Assembly (NCBI GenBank): GCA_015063985.1
Contig: SVTC01000006.1
Location: 49,598 to 113,597, forward strand
Source: Oscillospiraceae bacterium
GTDB taxonomy: Bacteria > Bacillota > Clostridia > Oscillospirales > SIG627
DNA: 64,000 bases
Direction of reading: 5' to 3'
Position 1 is the first letter of the stretch. Each line of letters opens with the position of its first letter. The notes beneath the pieces were generated by a model. It was not told the origin of the DNA. It saw only the letters and a program-made list of their open reading frames with translations, and did not search any database. Shown in pieces: positions 17,750-26,695 of the stretch. The position numbers and the translations under genes are program-made.

Positions 17750-18336
17750 TTCCCGTCACCCTCCCTTCTTCCCTGAACAACGCCGTAGAGTATTACGCCC
17801 ATAAGTGCTCCGAGAATTATAAGAATGATGCTGGAAATGCCAAAGGACAAAAATTCTCCCACTATCTCAAAAGCAAGCACCGCCCCAAGCATCACCATCG
17901 AAGGAAGGTCCTTCTTAAGGCTTTTTGAAAGCTTTATTGCCGCTGAAATAATGAGCACCGCCACCGCCGCCTTGATTCCGTGAAATGCCTTTGCTACAAG
18001 AGTGATTGTCATAAACTGCTCAATAAAAAGCGAGATAACGAAAATAATCACAAAGGAAGGCAAAACACAGCCCAGTGTTGCAAATGCAGAGCCAAGCACT
18101 CCGCCGTTTTTGTAGCCTACGTAAGTAGCGGAATTAATGGCGACAGGTCCGGGGGTAGATTCCGCAATGGCGATCATATCCATCATTTCCTCTTTAGTCA
18201 TCCACCTTTTGTTCTCTACAAATTCATTTTCGATTATAGACAGCATCACGTAGCCGCCGCCAAAGGTAAATAGCCCGATCTTAAAGAATATCAAAAAAAG
18301 CTCAAGCAATCTTCCAAAAGGGGATCTTTTATCCAA
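17746..18336 (-). CDS. Chromate transporter half-subunit
   Basis: Partner of the downstream CHR gene. FFKIGLFTFGGGYVM near residue 17 and ESTPGPVAINSATYVG near residue 64 repeat the two family motifs. The frame extends to a TTG at 18354, but I prefer the TTG at 18336 (196 residues, starting at Asp-Lys-Arg), because GAAAGAGG then serves as ribosome site with an 8-base spacing, and the extra six codons would themselves contain it. The C-terminal tail is short and charged. It is the first of a two-gene transcript lying just past the nifJ terminator. Confidence 0.87.
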   Translation of the reverse strand: MDKRSPFGRLLELFLIFFKIGLFTFGGGYVMLSIIENEFVENKRWMTKEEMMDMIAIAESTPGPVAINSATYVGYKNGGVLGSAFATLGCVLPSFVIIFVISLFIEQFMTITLVAKAFHGIKAAVAVLIISAAIKLSKSLKKDLPSMVMLGAVLAFEIVGEFLSFGISSIILIILGALMGVILYGVVQGRREGDGK

Positions 18337-18355
18337 ACAAAACACCTCTTTCAAA

Positions 18356-18384
18356 GAAAAACGGATGCGGCAATCCGCATCCGT
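18356..18384 (-). terminator. Terminator of nifJ
   Basis: ACGGATGCGG pairs with CCGCATCCGT across CAAT, with TTTTTC following on the minus strand. The stem core is the same as in the terminators at 4807 and 6683. Confidence 0.88.
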
Positions 18385-18396
18385 TTAATAAATCCA

Positions 18397-21300
18397 TTAC
18401 TGTTCAGCCTTCTTAGCGAATCTCTCGTACTTCTCCTTAGCCGCAACCTCAGCCTTGGCAAAGAGCTCTTCTGCTCTCTCGGGGAACTGCTGAGCCAAAC
18501 GGCTGTAACGGTTCTCGCCCTTGATGAAGTCAACGTAGCTCTCTGTGGGAGCCTTGGAATCCAGGATAAAGGGATTCTTTCCTTCGCTCTTAAGAGCAGG
18601 ATTGTAACGGAAGGTCTGCCAATAGCCTGCGGCAACTGCCTTCTTCATCTCTGCCTGGCAGTTTGTCATACCGCCCTTGATACCGTGCATTTCACAGGGT
18701 GCATAGCCGATGATAAGAGAGGGTCCGGGATATGCCTCAGCCTCGGCAATAGCCTTAATGGTCTGGTTCATATCTGCGCCCATAGCAACCTGAGCAACGT
18801 AAACGTAACCGTAGCTCATTGCGATATCTGCAAGGCTCTTCTTGCCGATAGCCTTACCTGCTGCGGCAAACTGAGCAACCTGACCGATGTTGGAAGCCTT
18901 GGAAGCCTGTCCACCGGTGTTGGAGTAAACCTCGGTATCGAATACCATGATGTTTACGTCCTCGCCGGATGCGATCACGTGGTCAAGACCGCCAAATCCG
19001 ATATCGTATGCCCAACCGTCTCCACCGAAGATCCAGATGGACTTCTTGGAAAGATAGGTCTTTTCTGCAAGGATCTTATCCTTCAAGGGCTCGTCGCAGC
19101 TGCAAGCCTCAAGCATCTCAACAAGTGCCTTGGTAGCAGCCTCGTTTGCCTTACCGTCGTTAACGGTTGCAAGATAGGTATCAATTATTGCCTTCTTATC
19201 TGCATCGGTAACCTTTTCTGCCAACTCTTTAACGTATCCGATCACTCTGTCACGGATAGTCTTCTGTCCGAGGTACATGCCCAGACCGTGCTCAGCGTTA
19301 TCCTCAAAGAGGCTGTTTGCCCAACCGGGACCGCGCTTGGATTCCTTATTAACTGTATAGGGAGTGGAAGGTGCGGAACCGCCCCAGATGGAAGAGCATC
19401 CGGTTGCGTTGGAAATATACATTCTCTCACCGAAGAGCTGAGTGATGAGTCTTGCATAGCTGGTCTCTGCACAGCCTGCACAAGAGCCGGAGAACTCAAG
19501 CAGAGGCTGCTTGAACTGGCTACCCTTAACGGAAACCTCTGCGAAGGGAAGCTCCTTCTGGCTGACCTTTGCAACTGCGTAGTCGAAGCAAGCCTGCTGA
19601 GCGGATTCCTGCTCCTGAGGAACCATTTCCAGAGCCTTGTTCTTGGAAGGACATACGTTTACGCAAAGTGCACAGCCCATACAGTCAAGAGGACTGATGG
19701 CAATAGTGAACTTAAGCTCCTCGCAGCCCTTACCGATCATCTTAGCGGCAAACTTGGTCTGCTCGGGAGCGTTTGCAGCCTCCTCGGCAGTCATTGCGAA
19801 GGGACGCAAAGTAGCGTGGGGGCAAACGTAAGAGCACTGGTTACACTGGATACAGTTTTCGGGGATCCACTTGGGAACCTTAACTGCAACACCGCGCTTC
19901 TCGTAAGCAGCGGCACCCTGAGGGAAGCTACCGTCAACGTGGTCAACGAAAGCGCTGACGGGCAGGGAATCACCCTTCATATTGGTAACGGGAACAACTA
20001 TCTCGTTAACGTACTTAACAAGCTCGGGTCTGTCTCCCTCTGCCTTAACCACCTCAGTGGGCTTGGAAGCGTTCTTCCACTCTGCGGGAACGTTGATCTC
20101 AACGAAAGCGTCTGCGCCTGCATCGATTGCGGCATAGTTGAGGTCAACCATTGCCTGACCCTTCTTGATGTAAGACTTGTATGCCATCTTCTTCATGTAC
20201 TCAATAGCCTCATCCTTGGGAAGAATGTTGGCAAGAGCGAAGAATGCGGACTGAAGAACGGTGTTCTTAACCTTTGCATTACCGATCTTATTAGCAGCGA
20301 TGCTGGTTGCATTGATGGTGTAGAATTTAATATCGTTGTTAGCAATGTAGCTCTTTACCTCGTCGGAAAGATGCTCGCCCAGCTCCTCTGCGGACCAGTG
20401 ACAGTCGAGAAGGAAGGTTCCGCCGGGCTTAATATCGCTGACGATGTCGTACTTTGCCATGTAAGCCTGGTTGTGGCAGGCAACAAAGTTTGCCTTGTTG
20501 ATGTAGTAGGGACTCTTGATGGGCTTATCACCGAAGCGCAGATGGCTGATGGTGATACCGCCGGTCTTCTTGGAGTCATACTGGAAGTAAGCCTGGATAT
20601 ATCTGTCGGTATGGTCACCGATGATCTTGATGGAGTTCTTGTTTGCACCAACGGTACCGTCTCCGCCCAAACCCCAGAACTTGCAGGAGATGGTTCCCTC
20701 TGCGGAGGTATCGGGAGCGGGCTTCTCTTCGAGAGAAAGACCGGTAACGTCATCAACGATTCCGATGGTGAAGCCGTTCTTGGGCTCATCCTTGGAAAGG
20801 TTCTCGTAAACTGCAAAGATGGACTGGGGAGGAGTATCCTTGGAGCCAAGTCCGTAGCGTCCGCCTACGACAGTCTTCTTCAGACCCTTGGTTGCAAGAG
20901 CGGTAACAACGTCAAGATACAGAGGCTCACCGAGAGAGCCGGGCTCCTTGGTTCTGTCAAGAACTGCGATCTTGGTAGCAGTCTCGGGGATAGCTTCAAT
21001 AAGCTTGTCTGCTCTGAAGGGTCTGTAAAGACGAACCTTAACAAGGCCGACCTTTTCGCCCTGCGCCATCATATAATCGATAACTTCCTCTGCAACGTCA
21101 CAAACAGAGCCCATAGCAATGATAACTCTGTCTGCCTCGGGATGACCGTAGTAGTTGAAGAGCTTGTAGTCGGTACCGATCTTCTCGTTTACCTTGTTCA
21201 TATATTCCTCGACGATCTCGGGGAACTTCTCATAGTAACTGTTGCAAGCCTCTCTGTGCTGGAAGAAGATATCGCCGTTTTCAGCAGATCCTCTGAGCAC

Positions 21301-21939
21301 GGGATGCTCGGGGTTTATTGCTCTTGCGCGGAATGCGGCAATAGCGTCCTTATCGATCATTTCATCGAGCTCTTTGTAATCCCAAACCTCGATCTTCTGG
21401 ATCTCGTGAGAGGTACGGAAGCCATCGAAGAAGTTGAGAACGGGAACTCTGCCCTTGATGGTTGCAAGATGAGCAACCGCGCCAAGATCCATAACCTCTT
21501 GAGGGTTGGTCTCGGCAAGCATTGCATAACCGGTCTGACGGCAAGCATATACGTCAGAATGGTCACCGAAAATATTAAGAGCGTGGGAAGCAACACAACG
21601 TGCACTTACGTGGATGACGTTGGGGAGAAGCTCACCTGCGATCTTGTACATATTGGGGATCATCAGAAGAAGACCCTGAGAAGCAGTGAAGGTGGTGGTA
21701 AGAGCACCTGCTGCCAACGAACCGTGAACGGTACCTGCAGCACCCGCCTCAGACTGCATTTCAACTACCTTTACCTCGTCGTCAAAAACGTTCTTGAGAC
21801 CGGTAGCAGACCAAGCATCTGTAAGCTCAGCCATAACGCTGGAAGGTGTGATAGGATAGATTGCGGCAACCTCGGTAAACGCATAGCTAACGTGCGCTGC
21901 GGCTGTGTTGCCGTCCATGGAAAGTTTCTTTCTTGCCAT
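18397..21939 (-). CDS. nifJ: Pyruvate:ferredoxin (flavodoxin) oxidoreductase
   Basis: 1180-residue single-chain enzyme that converts pyruvate and CoA to acetyl-CoA and CO2 and reduces ferredoxin, the central oxidative step of clostridial fermentation. Domain order is visible: pyrimidine-binding half (YPITPSSVMAE near residue 29), CoA and gamma domains, a two-cluster ferredoxin insert (CIQCNQCSYVC near 696 and CMGCALCVNVC near 751), then the thiamine-diphosphate domain with GSCAGC near 840 and GDGWAYD near 973. Length is standard. It has its own strong promoter, ribosome site AAAGGAG and terminator, which suggests high single-gene expression. Confidence 0.97.
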   Translation of the reverse strand: MARKKLSMDGNTAAAHVSYAFTEVAAIYPITPSSVMAELTDAWSATGLKNVFDDEVKVVEMQSEAGAAGTVHGSLAAGALTTTFTASQGLLLMIPNMYKIAGELLPNVIHVSARCVASHALNIFGDHSDVYACRQTGYAMLAETNPQEVMDLGAVAHLATIKGRVPVLNFFDGFRTSHEIQKIEVWDYKELDEMIDKDAIAAFRARAINPEHPVLRGSAENGDIFFQHREACNSYYEKFPEIVEEYMNKVNEKIGTDYKLFNYYGHPEADRVIIAMGSVCDVAEEVIDYMMAQGEKVGLVKVRLYRPFRADKLIEAIPETATKIAVLDRTKEPGSLGEPLYLDVVTALATKGLKKTVVGGRYGLGSKDTPPQSIFAVYENLSKDEPKNGFTIGIVDDVTGLSLEEKPAPDTSAEGTISCKFWGLGGDGTVGANKNSIKIIGDHTDRYIQAYFQYDSKKTGGITISHLRFGDKPIKSPYYINKANFVACHNQAYMAKYDIVSDIKPGGTFLLDCHWSAEELGEHLSDEVKSYIANNDIKFYTINATSIAANKIGNAKVKNTVLQSAFFALANILPKDEAIEYMKKMAYKSYIKKGQAMVDLNYAAIDAGADAFVEINVPAEWKNASKPTEVVKAEGDRPELVKYVNEIVVPVTNMKGDSLPVSAFVDHVDGSFPQGAAAYEKRGVAVKVPKWIPENCIQCNQCSYVCPHATLRPFAMTAEEAANAPEQTKFAAKMIGKGCEELKFTIAISPLDCMGCALCVNVCPSKNKALEMVPQEQESAQQACFDYAVAKVSQKELPFAEVSVKGSQFKQPLLEFSGSCAGCAETSYARLITQLFGERMYISNATGCSSIWGGSAPSTPYTVNKESKRGPGWANSLFEDNAEHGLGMYLGQKTIRDRVIGYVKELAEKVTDADKKAIIDTYLATVNDGKANEAATKALVEMLEACSCDEPLKDKILAEKTYLSKKSIWIFGGDGWAYDIGFGGLDHVIASGEDVNIMVFDTEVYSNTGGQASKASNIGQVAQFAAAGKAIGKKSLADIAMSYGYVYVAQVAMGADMNQTIKAIAEAEAYPGPSLIIGYAPCEMHGIKGGMTNCQAEMKKAVAAGYWQTFRYNPALKSEGKNPFILDSKAPTESYVDFIKGENRYSRLAQQFPERAEELFAKAEVAAKEKYERFAKKAEQ

Positions 21940-21978
21940 AGCTTTATATCTCCTTTGTTTTATTTATTCAACCACATT

Positions 21979-22007
21979 ATTATAACCCCAAAACTCAACT
22001 TTGTAAA
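21979..22007 (-). promoter_or_regulatory. Promoter of nifJ
   Basis: Minus strand TTTACA (22002-22007), 17-bp spacer, TATAAT (21979-21984). It lies 39 bases upstream of the start codon. Confidence 0.7.
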
Positions 22008-22079
22008 TAGTTTTCCGCTGAATTTTCTCTTTTTTTCACGAAAATTATTTCTTATTAAGCCTTTTTATTGATTTTTAGG

Positions 22080-22304
22080 TCAATGATGGTAATCCTTCAT
22101 AACTTGAGTAAACTTTTCATATTCGCGCATATACAGATCATACTGCTCTTTTTTTAATTTATTTTGCGAAAAAAGCTCTGTGCACCTTTGGGCAAGCAGC
22201 TTTCTTTGTAAATGAGCCTGATCCTTGTAATTATTGGACAAAAAATTTTTAAGCTCTGAAATTATCCCGTCCAATTCCTTTTGAGCCTTGGATCTGAAAA
22301 ACAT
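22080..22304 (-). CDS. Small hypothetical protein (74 residues)
   Basis: Starts at an ATG preceded by AGGAGGGG and has its own promoter, so it is very likely expressed. The product is hydrophilic and almost entirely helical by composition, rich in Lys, Glu, Gln and Leu, with no Cys pair, membrane segment or recognised motif. It could be a small coiled-coil or regulatory protein. I do not recognise its family. It diverges from the YfhO-type gene. Confidence 0.7.
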   Translation of the reverse strand: MFFRSKAQKELDGIISELKNFLSNNYKDQAHLQRKLLAQRCTELFSQNKLKKEQYDLYMREYEKFTQVMKDYHH

Positions 22305-22326
22305 ATTATCCCCTCCTGACGTAAAT

Positions 22327-22355
22327 ATAATACCACGAAAACGGCAAAAGGTCAA
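22327..22355 (-). promoter_or_regulatory. Promoter of the small hypothetical gene
   Basis: Minus strand TTGACC (22350-22355), 17-bp spacer, TATTAT (22327-22332) with TGG before the -10. Confidence 0.65.
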
Positions 22356-22383
22356 GAAAAGCACCAAGGAAGCGATTATCGAC

Positions 22384-22412
22384 TTGACAAAACGGATAAA
22401 ATATTATATTAT
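22384..22412 (+). promoter_or_regulatory. Promoter of the YfhO-type gene
   Basis: TTGACA (22384-22389), 17-bp spacer, TATTAT (22407-22412), 36 bases upstream of the start codon. It is arranged back-to-back with the promoter at 22327. Confidence 0.7.
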
Positions 22413-22447
22413 TTAATAATAAAGAAGAAAAACAAAAGAGGTCAAAA

Positions 22448-25426
22448 ATGGACAACTTAACTCTTGCACCCGACACTGCCACCCAATGCAGCAAGGAGCC
22501 AAAAAAGCTCAAGCCTATATGGATATATATCCTGAGCTTTATCATCCCCTTTGCGCTAATGCTTGCAGCCTTCGCTGTCAGTAACGTCGTTCCCTTCGTC
22601 GGGGAATACATCACCGACCCCGAGACCGGCGAGCAAAACCTCAATAACGATGCTCAACAGATACTCAATTTCGACTTCTGGCATCAGTACTATCCCTTCC
22701 TGCAGATCCTGCAGGACAAGCTGGTGGAAGGCGGTTCATTGCTTTATTCCTGGATAAGCGGCCTCGGCACCAACTTCATCTCAATGATAGCCTACTACAT
22801 CGCAAGCCCGCTAAACGTACTCACCCTATTGGTAAGCGGAGAGTGGCTCAGAGAAGCAGTAACCTTCGGCGTTCTTATAAAGATAGGCCTTGCCGGTCTG
22901 TTCTTCTCACTGTTTGCCAAAAAGACCTTTGATAAGCTCCCAAATGCTATAGTAGTGGCCTCCTCCTGCCTTTACGCGCTTTGCAACTATGCGACCGGCT
23001 ACTACTGGAACATAATGTGGCTTGACGTTTTCTGTATCTTCCCGCTGGTTATGCTGGGAACCAGAGAGCTTTTCCTGAATTCCCGCTTTAAACTCTACAC
23101 CATAAGCATTGCGCTCAGCCTTCTGGCAAACTACTACATCGGATATATGGTATGCGTTTTTGTTGCAATAAGCTTCATCGCTTACTCTTTGATGTACAGA
23201 ATGGATCTTAAGACCTTCTTTAAAAAGCTGGGACTTTTTGCAATATTCTCCGTTATAGGATGTATGATAAGTGCAATACTTACCGTTCCCGCCTTTATAG
23301 GTCTTCAATCCGCAGGCGGAACGGTTGCCTCCAACGGTCCCGACGGCATCAGTCTTTACAGAGGCTTCGAGGAGCTGTTCAGCTGCTTTATGAACCTCCA
23401 CGATCCCACCGCCATTGACGGACTTCCCAACGTTTTCTGCGGTCTTATCTGCATAGTTATGATGTTCGTATTCTTCTGGAGTACAAAAATAGCGCTCAAG
23501 GAAAAGCTTGTGGTGCTCGGCGTGATACTCTTTATGTTCTTCAGCTTGAATCTTAACCTTCTGGACTACTTCTGGCACGGAATGCACTTCCCAAATCAGG
23601 TTCCCTTCAGATACGGCTTTATAGTCAGCTTTATGCTCATTGCCCTTATGCTCAGAGCTTATTCCAAGCTTGAAAATATGGACAAGTGGGACGTCATCGG
23701 AACCGGTATCTTCTCCGTACTATTCTTCATCGCCTGCTACATCGCCGTAACAAACGACGCCTTTAAGGATAATCTTCTGGACGGAATGATAATCCTTGCA
23801 ATAAACGTTGCCCTCTGCGCCTTTTATTTGGTCTTGCTTTTCGTAAAGCAAAGAAATTATATAAAGACAGAGGGCCTTACGGTTCTTCTCTGCTTTGTTA
23901 TGATCCTGGAGATCCTGCCACAAAGCTTCTTGGGCGTGAAGGCAGTGGGAACCACCAGCCACACAAGCTACTTTTTGAATCAGGACAACGTAAACGGAGT
24001 TCTCGAATACGCCGAAAGTCTGGATACCAAGGACGACCTCTTCTACAGAGTGGACTTTACCAAAAACTGGAGCTGTAACGATCCCGCCCTTTACGGATAC
24101 AACGGAGTAAGCGTATTCTCCTCCACCGCAAACAGCAACGTTACCTCCCTTATGCACGCATTGGGTATGCCCGCCGACGAGGCAAGCAACAGATATTGCT
24201 ATATGCAAAATACCCCCTGGGCAAACGCCCTTCTTAACCTTAAATACCTTATGGGTAAAAATTTTGACGTAAAGGATGAAAACTACCTTAAAAAGCTCAC
24301 CGTACATTCAAGCATTTCCCTTTACGAGAACACCGCATACCTCCCCCTGGGATTTATGACACAAAGCTCCATTGCAGATCTTAAGCTCAATGCCATAAAT
24401 TGCTTTGAAACTCAAAACGATCTCTTTAAGCTTGCCACCGGTCTGGACGAAGATCTTATAACCATGATCCAACTCAGCCCCGGAGAAAAAATGGCGGGAG
24501 TGACCATAAGAGACGTATCTGCAGATCTTGACGGAGGATATGCCGACAGCTACAACTACAGATACGACACGGAAAGCGGAGCTTCAGAATTCGATCTTGT
24601 TCTCGACGGAGTATCCGAGATTGACGGTATAGTCTACGCCTACGTCACCGTTCCCGGAGCAAAGGATGCGGAGATCTTCCTGGGCAACGAGCTTGAACGC
24701 ACTCTCACTCTTGAATCTGCAAGAGTTAATCAGGGTCTTGTATATGCAGGTGAATGTCTCAAGGGAGAAAACTTCTCCATGAAGGCTAAGATAGATTCCG
24801 TATATATCAACGGCTACTGCAACATTCAGATAGGCGTGTTCAACACCGAGGTTTTCGAAAAAGGCATGGCGCTTTTGCGCGACGAGCTTCTCACCCTCAC
24901 AAGCTTTAACGATGACAACGTCAAGGGCGTTGTGACCGCTAACACCGATGGAATCCTTTACACCTCTATCCCCTACGAAAAGGGTTGGACCGTAACCGTA
25001 GACGGAAAGAAGGTCGACACCGTTGCCATCGGAGGCGCGTTTATAGGCGTCGAGCTTTCCGCAGGAGCTCATTCAATCGAATTCAGCTACTGTCCCGAGG
25101 GCTTTGTTCCCGGCGTTATCATAAGCATCCTCGGAATCGCACTGTTTATCGCACTGTGCATACTCACAAGGAAAAAGCCTCTTTGGTACGCTCCGGTCGA
25201 GCTTCCCGCCGTCCCCGAAGCTCCCGAGAGTACAGATACCTCCGAGCCTGCTCAAGAGGACGAGGAAAGTCTTCCCTCTTCCGAAAGCAGTACCGATATT
25301 GATACCGAAGCTCAAGAATCCGAGACGGTATCGGACACCGAGGATACCTCTAAAGAACCGATAGCTTCACCAACCGGTGAAGACAGCCAAGCAGAGGCTC
25401 CGACGGAAGACACCCAAGCACAATAA
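22448..25426 (+). CDS. YfhO family membrane protein (putative lipid-linked glycosyltransferase)
   Basis: 992 residues. A membrane segment follows a short cytosolic N-terminus (residues 23-45), about a dozen more run to roughly residue 490, then a large extracellular domain (residues 500-870), a last helix (IISILGIALFIALCIL near 895) and a cytosolic tail. YWNIMWLDVFCIFPLVMLG near residue 180 and the GLGTNF motif near residue 106 are typical of the family. YfhO proteins are GT-C-like enzymes that add sugars to lipoteichoic acid or other cell-wall polymers. The last 75 residues are highly acidic and rich in Ser, Thr and Glu. It forms a single-gene transcript. Confidence 0.88.
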   Translation: MDNLTLAPDTATQCSKEPKKLKPIWIYILSFIIPFALMLAAFAVSNVVPFVGEYITDPETGEQNLNNDAQQILNFDFWHQYYPFLQILQDKLVEGGSLLYSWISGLGTNFISMIAYYIASPLNVLTLLVSGEWLREAVTFGVLIKIGLAGLFFSLFAKKTFDKLPNAIVVASSCLYALCNYATGYYWNIMWLDVFCIFPLVMLGTRELFLNSRFKLYTISIALSLLANYYIGYMVCVFVAISFIAYSLMYRMDLKTFFKKLGLFAIFSVIGCMISAILTVPAFIGLQSAGGTVASNGPDGISLYRGFEELFSCFMNLHDPTAIDGLPNVFCGLICIVMMFVFFWSTKIALKEKLVVLGVILFMFFSLNLNLLDYFWHGMHFPNQVPFRYGFIVSFMLIALMLRAYSKLENMDKWDVIGTGIFSVLFFIACYIAVTNDAFKDNLLDGMIILAINVALCAFYLVLLFVKQRNYIKTEGLTVLLCFVMILEILPQSFLGVKAVGTTSHTSYFLNQDNVNGVLEYAESLDTKDDLFYRVDFTKNWSCNDPALYGYNGVSVFSSTANSNVTSLMHALGMPADEASNRYCYMQNTPWANALLNLKYLMGKNFDVKDENYLKKLTVHSSISLYENTAYLPLGFMTQSSIADLKLNAINCFETQNDLFKLATGLDEDLITMIQLSPGEKMAGVTIRDVSADLDGGYADSYNYRYDTESGASEFDLVLDGVSEIDGIVYAYVTVPGAKDAEIFLGNELERTLTLESARVNQGLVYAGECLKGENFSMKAKIDSVYINGYCNIQIGVFNTEVFEKGMALLRDELLTLTSFNDDNVKGVVTANTDGILYTSIPYEKGWTVTVDGKKVDTVAIGGAFIGVELSAGAHSIEFSYCPEGFVPGVIISILGIALFIALCILTRKKPLWYAPVELPAVPEAPESTDTSEPAQEDEESLPSSESSTDIDTEAQESETVSDTEDTSKEPIASPTGEDSQAEAPTEDTQAQ

Positions 25427-25432
25427 AAGCTA

Positions 25433-25465
25433 TACCCTCCCGCAAAAAAACGGGAGGGTATTTTT
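25433..25465 (+). terminator. Terminator of the YfhO-type gene
   Basis: TACCCTCCCG pairs with CGGGAGGGTA across eight A-rich loop bases, followed by five T. Confidence 0.92.
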
Positions 25466-25552
25466 CTATTCGTTTTCAGCTTCATCGCACCACATCGCCA
25501 TACGGCGCGCTCTTAAGCTTGCCTCCGACAGATAGTCTTTTAATGTGCTCAT
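25466..25552 (-). CDS. Possible small protein (28 residues)
   Basis: A 29-codon frame starting ATG and ending TAG lies between the Gfo/Idh stop (25573) and the terminator stem of the convergent gene. The peptide begins MSTLKDYLSEASLRARR and ends WCDEAENE, an amphipathic-looking helix. A purine-rich AAAGAAAGG precedes the ATG but with only 2 bases of spacing, which is too close for a good ribosome site. It could be translated by coupling to the gene upstream. Without homologues this is tentative. Confidence 0.35.
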   Translation of the reverse strand: MSTLKDYLSEASLRARRMAMWCDEAENE

Positions 25553-25572
25553 CGCCTTTCTTTAAAATAAAT

Positions 25573-26679
25573 TCACTTCCAAAGAATAGTCTCGGGACTC
25601 AGCCACAGACCATTGGGCTTTTCGGCATGTGAGTTAATTTTAACCAAGCTCTTCGTCTCAGCCGCTTCATCCATAGCAAATATGGTGTCGGTAACGTGGT
25701 ATGCCAATTCAAGGCTCGCTCTGTGCTCCCTGCTTTCCTCTATACTGCGGACCATATCTGCAATTCCGATTCCTCTGCCGTAAGCGGAATACTCCACAAA
25801 CTGATTAAGCACACGCCATTCACTGTCCTTGAAGCGTCTGAGCAATACTTCTCCGCTATATCTGTTGGGATCGGGGATTATCATAGTCCCCTTTTCGCCG
25901 TACACCTCAACGTAAGGCTGTTTTGTTCCCCAGATATCAAAGGAATTTACAAAAGTGCCTATAATACCGCTTTCAAATCTTATCGCCGAGGACACGTAAG
26001 TGGGAACCTCTACCTTGATCTTCTCGCCGCGTCTGGGAGCAACCTTTATAGTCCTCTCCTGCCAGGTCGTGGCAGCCATAGTCTGCACACTGTCCATCGC
26101 TCCGAAAAGATTAACGAAAAGGTTAAGGTAATAGGGCGCCATATCCATCATAGGTCCCGCCCCTTTTTTATAGAAAAAGTCTGCATCGGGGCGCCAGAAC
26201 TCATTTCCCCTCATTGCACAGATCGCATTCACTCCAACGGGTGCACCTATCCAGTCATCCTCCAAGGCCTTTTTAGCGGTCTGCGCAGGGGCGCTCATAA
26301 ATGAATCCGGGGCACAACCCACTCTTTTGTTGCATGCTTTGGCAGTTTTTACTATACGGTCCATTCCCTCCCTGCTACACGCCAGAGGCTTTTCGGTGTA
26401 TACGTGATGTCCCGTTTTCAGCGCTCTTATGATAACCTCTTCGTGGGCTGTAGGTACAGTGAGATTGATAATTATATCGATATCCCCGTCATCGTAGATC
26501 TCATCAGGCAGACAATATCTTTCAACCTCGTATTTCTCCGCCTTCTCCTTAGCCTTTTCCAAAACTATGTCCGCGACGGCAACAATAGAAAACCAATCAC
26601 TGTATACCTCCCTTGCATACTTAAGATAGTGACTTGAAATACTTCCCGCACCGATTATAGCCGCCTTGTATTTTCTCAT
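25573..26679 (-). CDS. Gfo/Idh/MocA family oxidoreductase
   Basis: 368-residue NAD(P)-dependent dehydrogenase. The Rossmann motif AAIIGAGSIS is at residues 6-15 and TEKPLACSREG near residue 95 holds the catalytic Lys. MMDMAPYYLN near residue 178 belongs to the substrate domain. The start follows AAAAAAGGAGACGGG. It is the third gene of an operon with an AEC transporter and a xylose-isomerase-like TIM barrel, 16 bases after the latter. Such pairs often oxidise and epimerise inositols or uncommon sugars; the substrate is unknown. Confidence 0.88.
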   Translation of the reverse strand: MRKYKAAIIGAGSISSHYLKYAREVYSDWFSIVAVADIVLEKAKEKAEKYEVERYCLPDEIYDDGDIDIIINLTVPTAHEEVIIRALKTGHHVYTEKPLACSREGMDRIVKTAKACNKRVGCAPDSFMSAPAQTAKKALEDDWIGAPVGVNAICAMRGNEFWRPDADFFYKKGAGPMMDMAPYYLNLFVNLFGAMDSVQTMAATTWQERTIKVAPRRGEKIKVEVPTYVSSAIRFESGIIGTFVNSFDIWGTKQPYVEVYGEKGTMIIPDPNRYSGEVLLRRFKDSEWRVLNQFVEYSAYGRGIGIADMVRSIEESREHRASLELAYHVTDTIFAMDEAAETKSLVKINSHAEKPNGLWLSPETILWK

Positions 26680-26695
26680 TTTCCCGTCTCCTTTT

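Noticed and set aside
18685..22071. 1128-codon open frame on the plus strand
   Set aside because: It lies wholly antisense to nifJ, whose motifs are unmistakable; the frame is a by-product of codon bias and has no ribosome site or recognisable domains.
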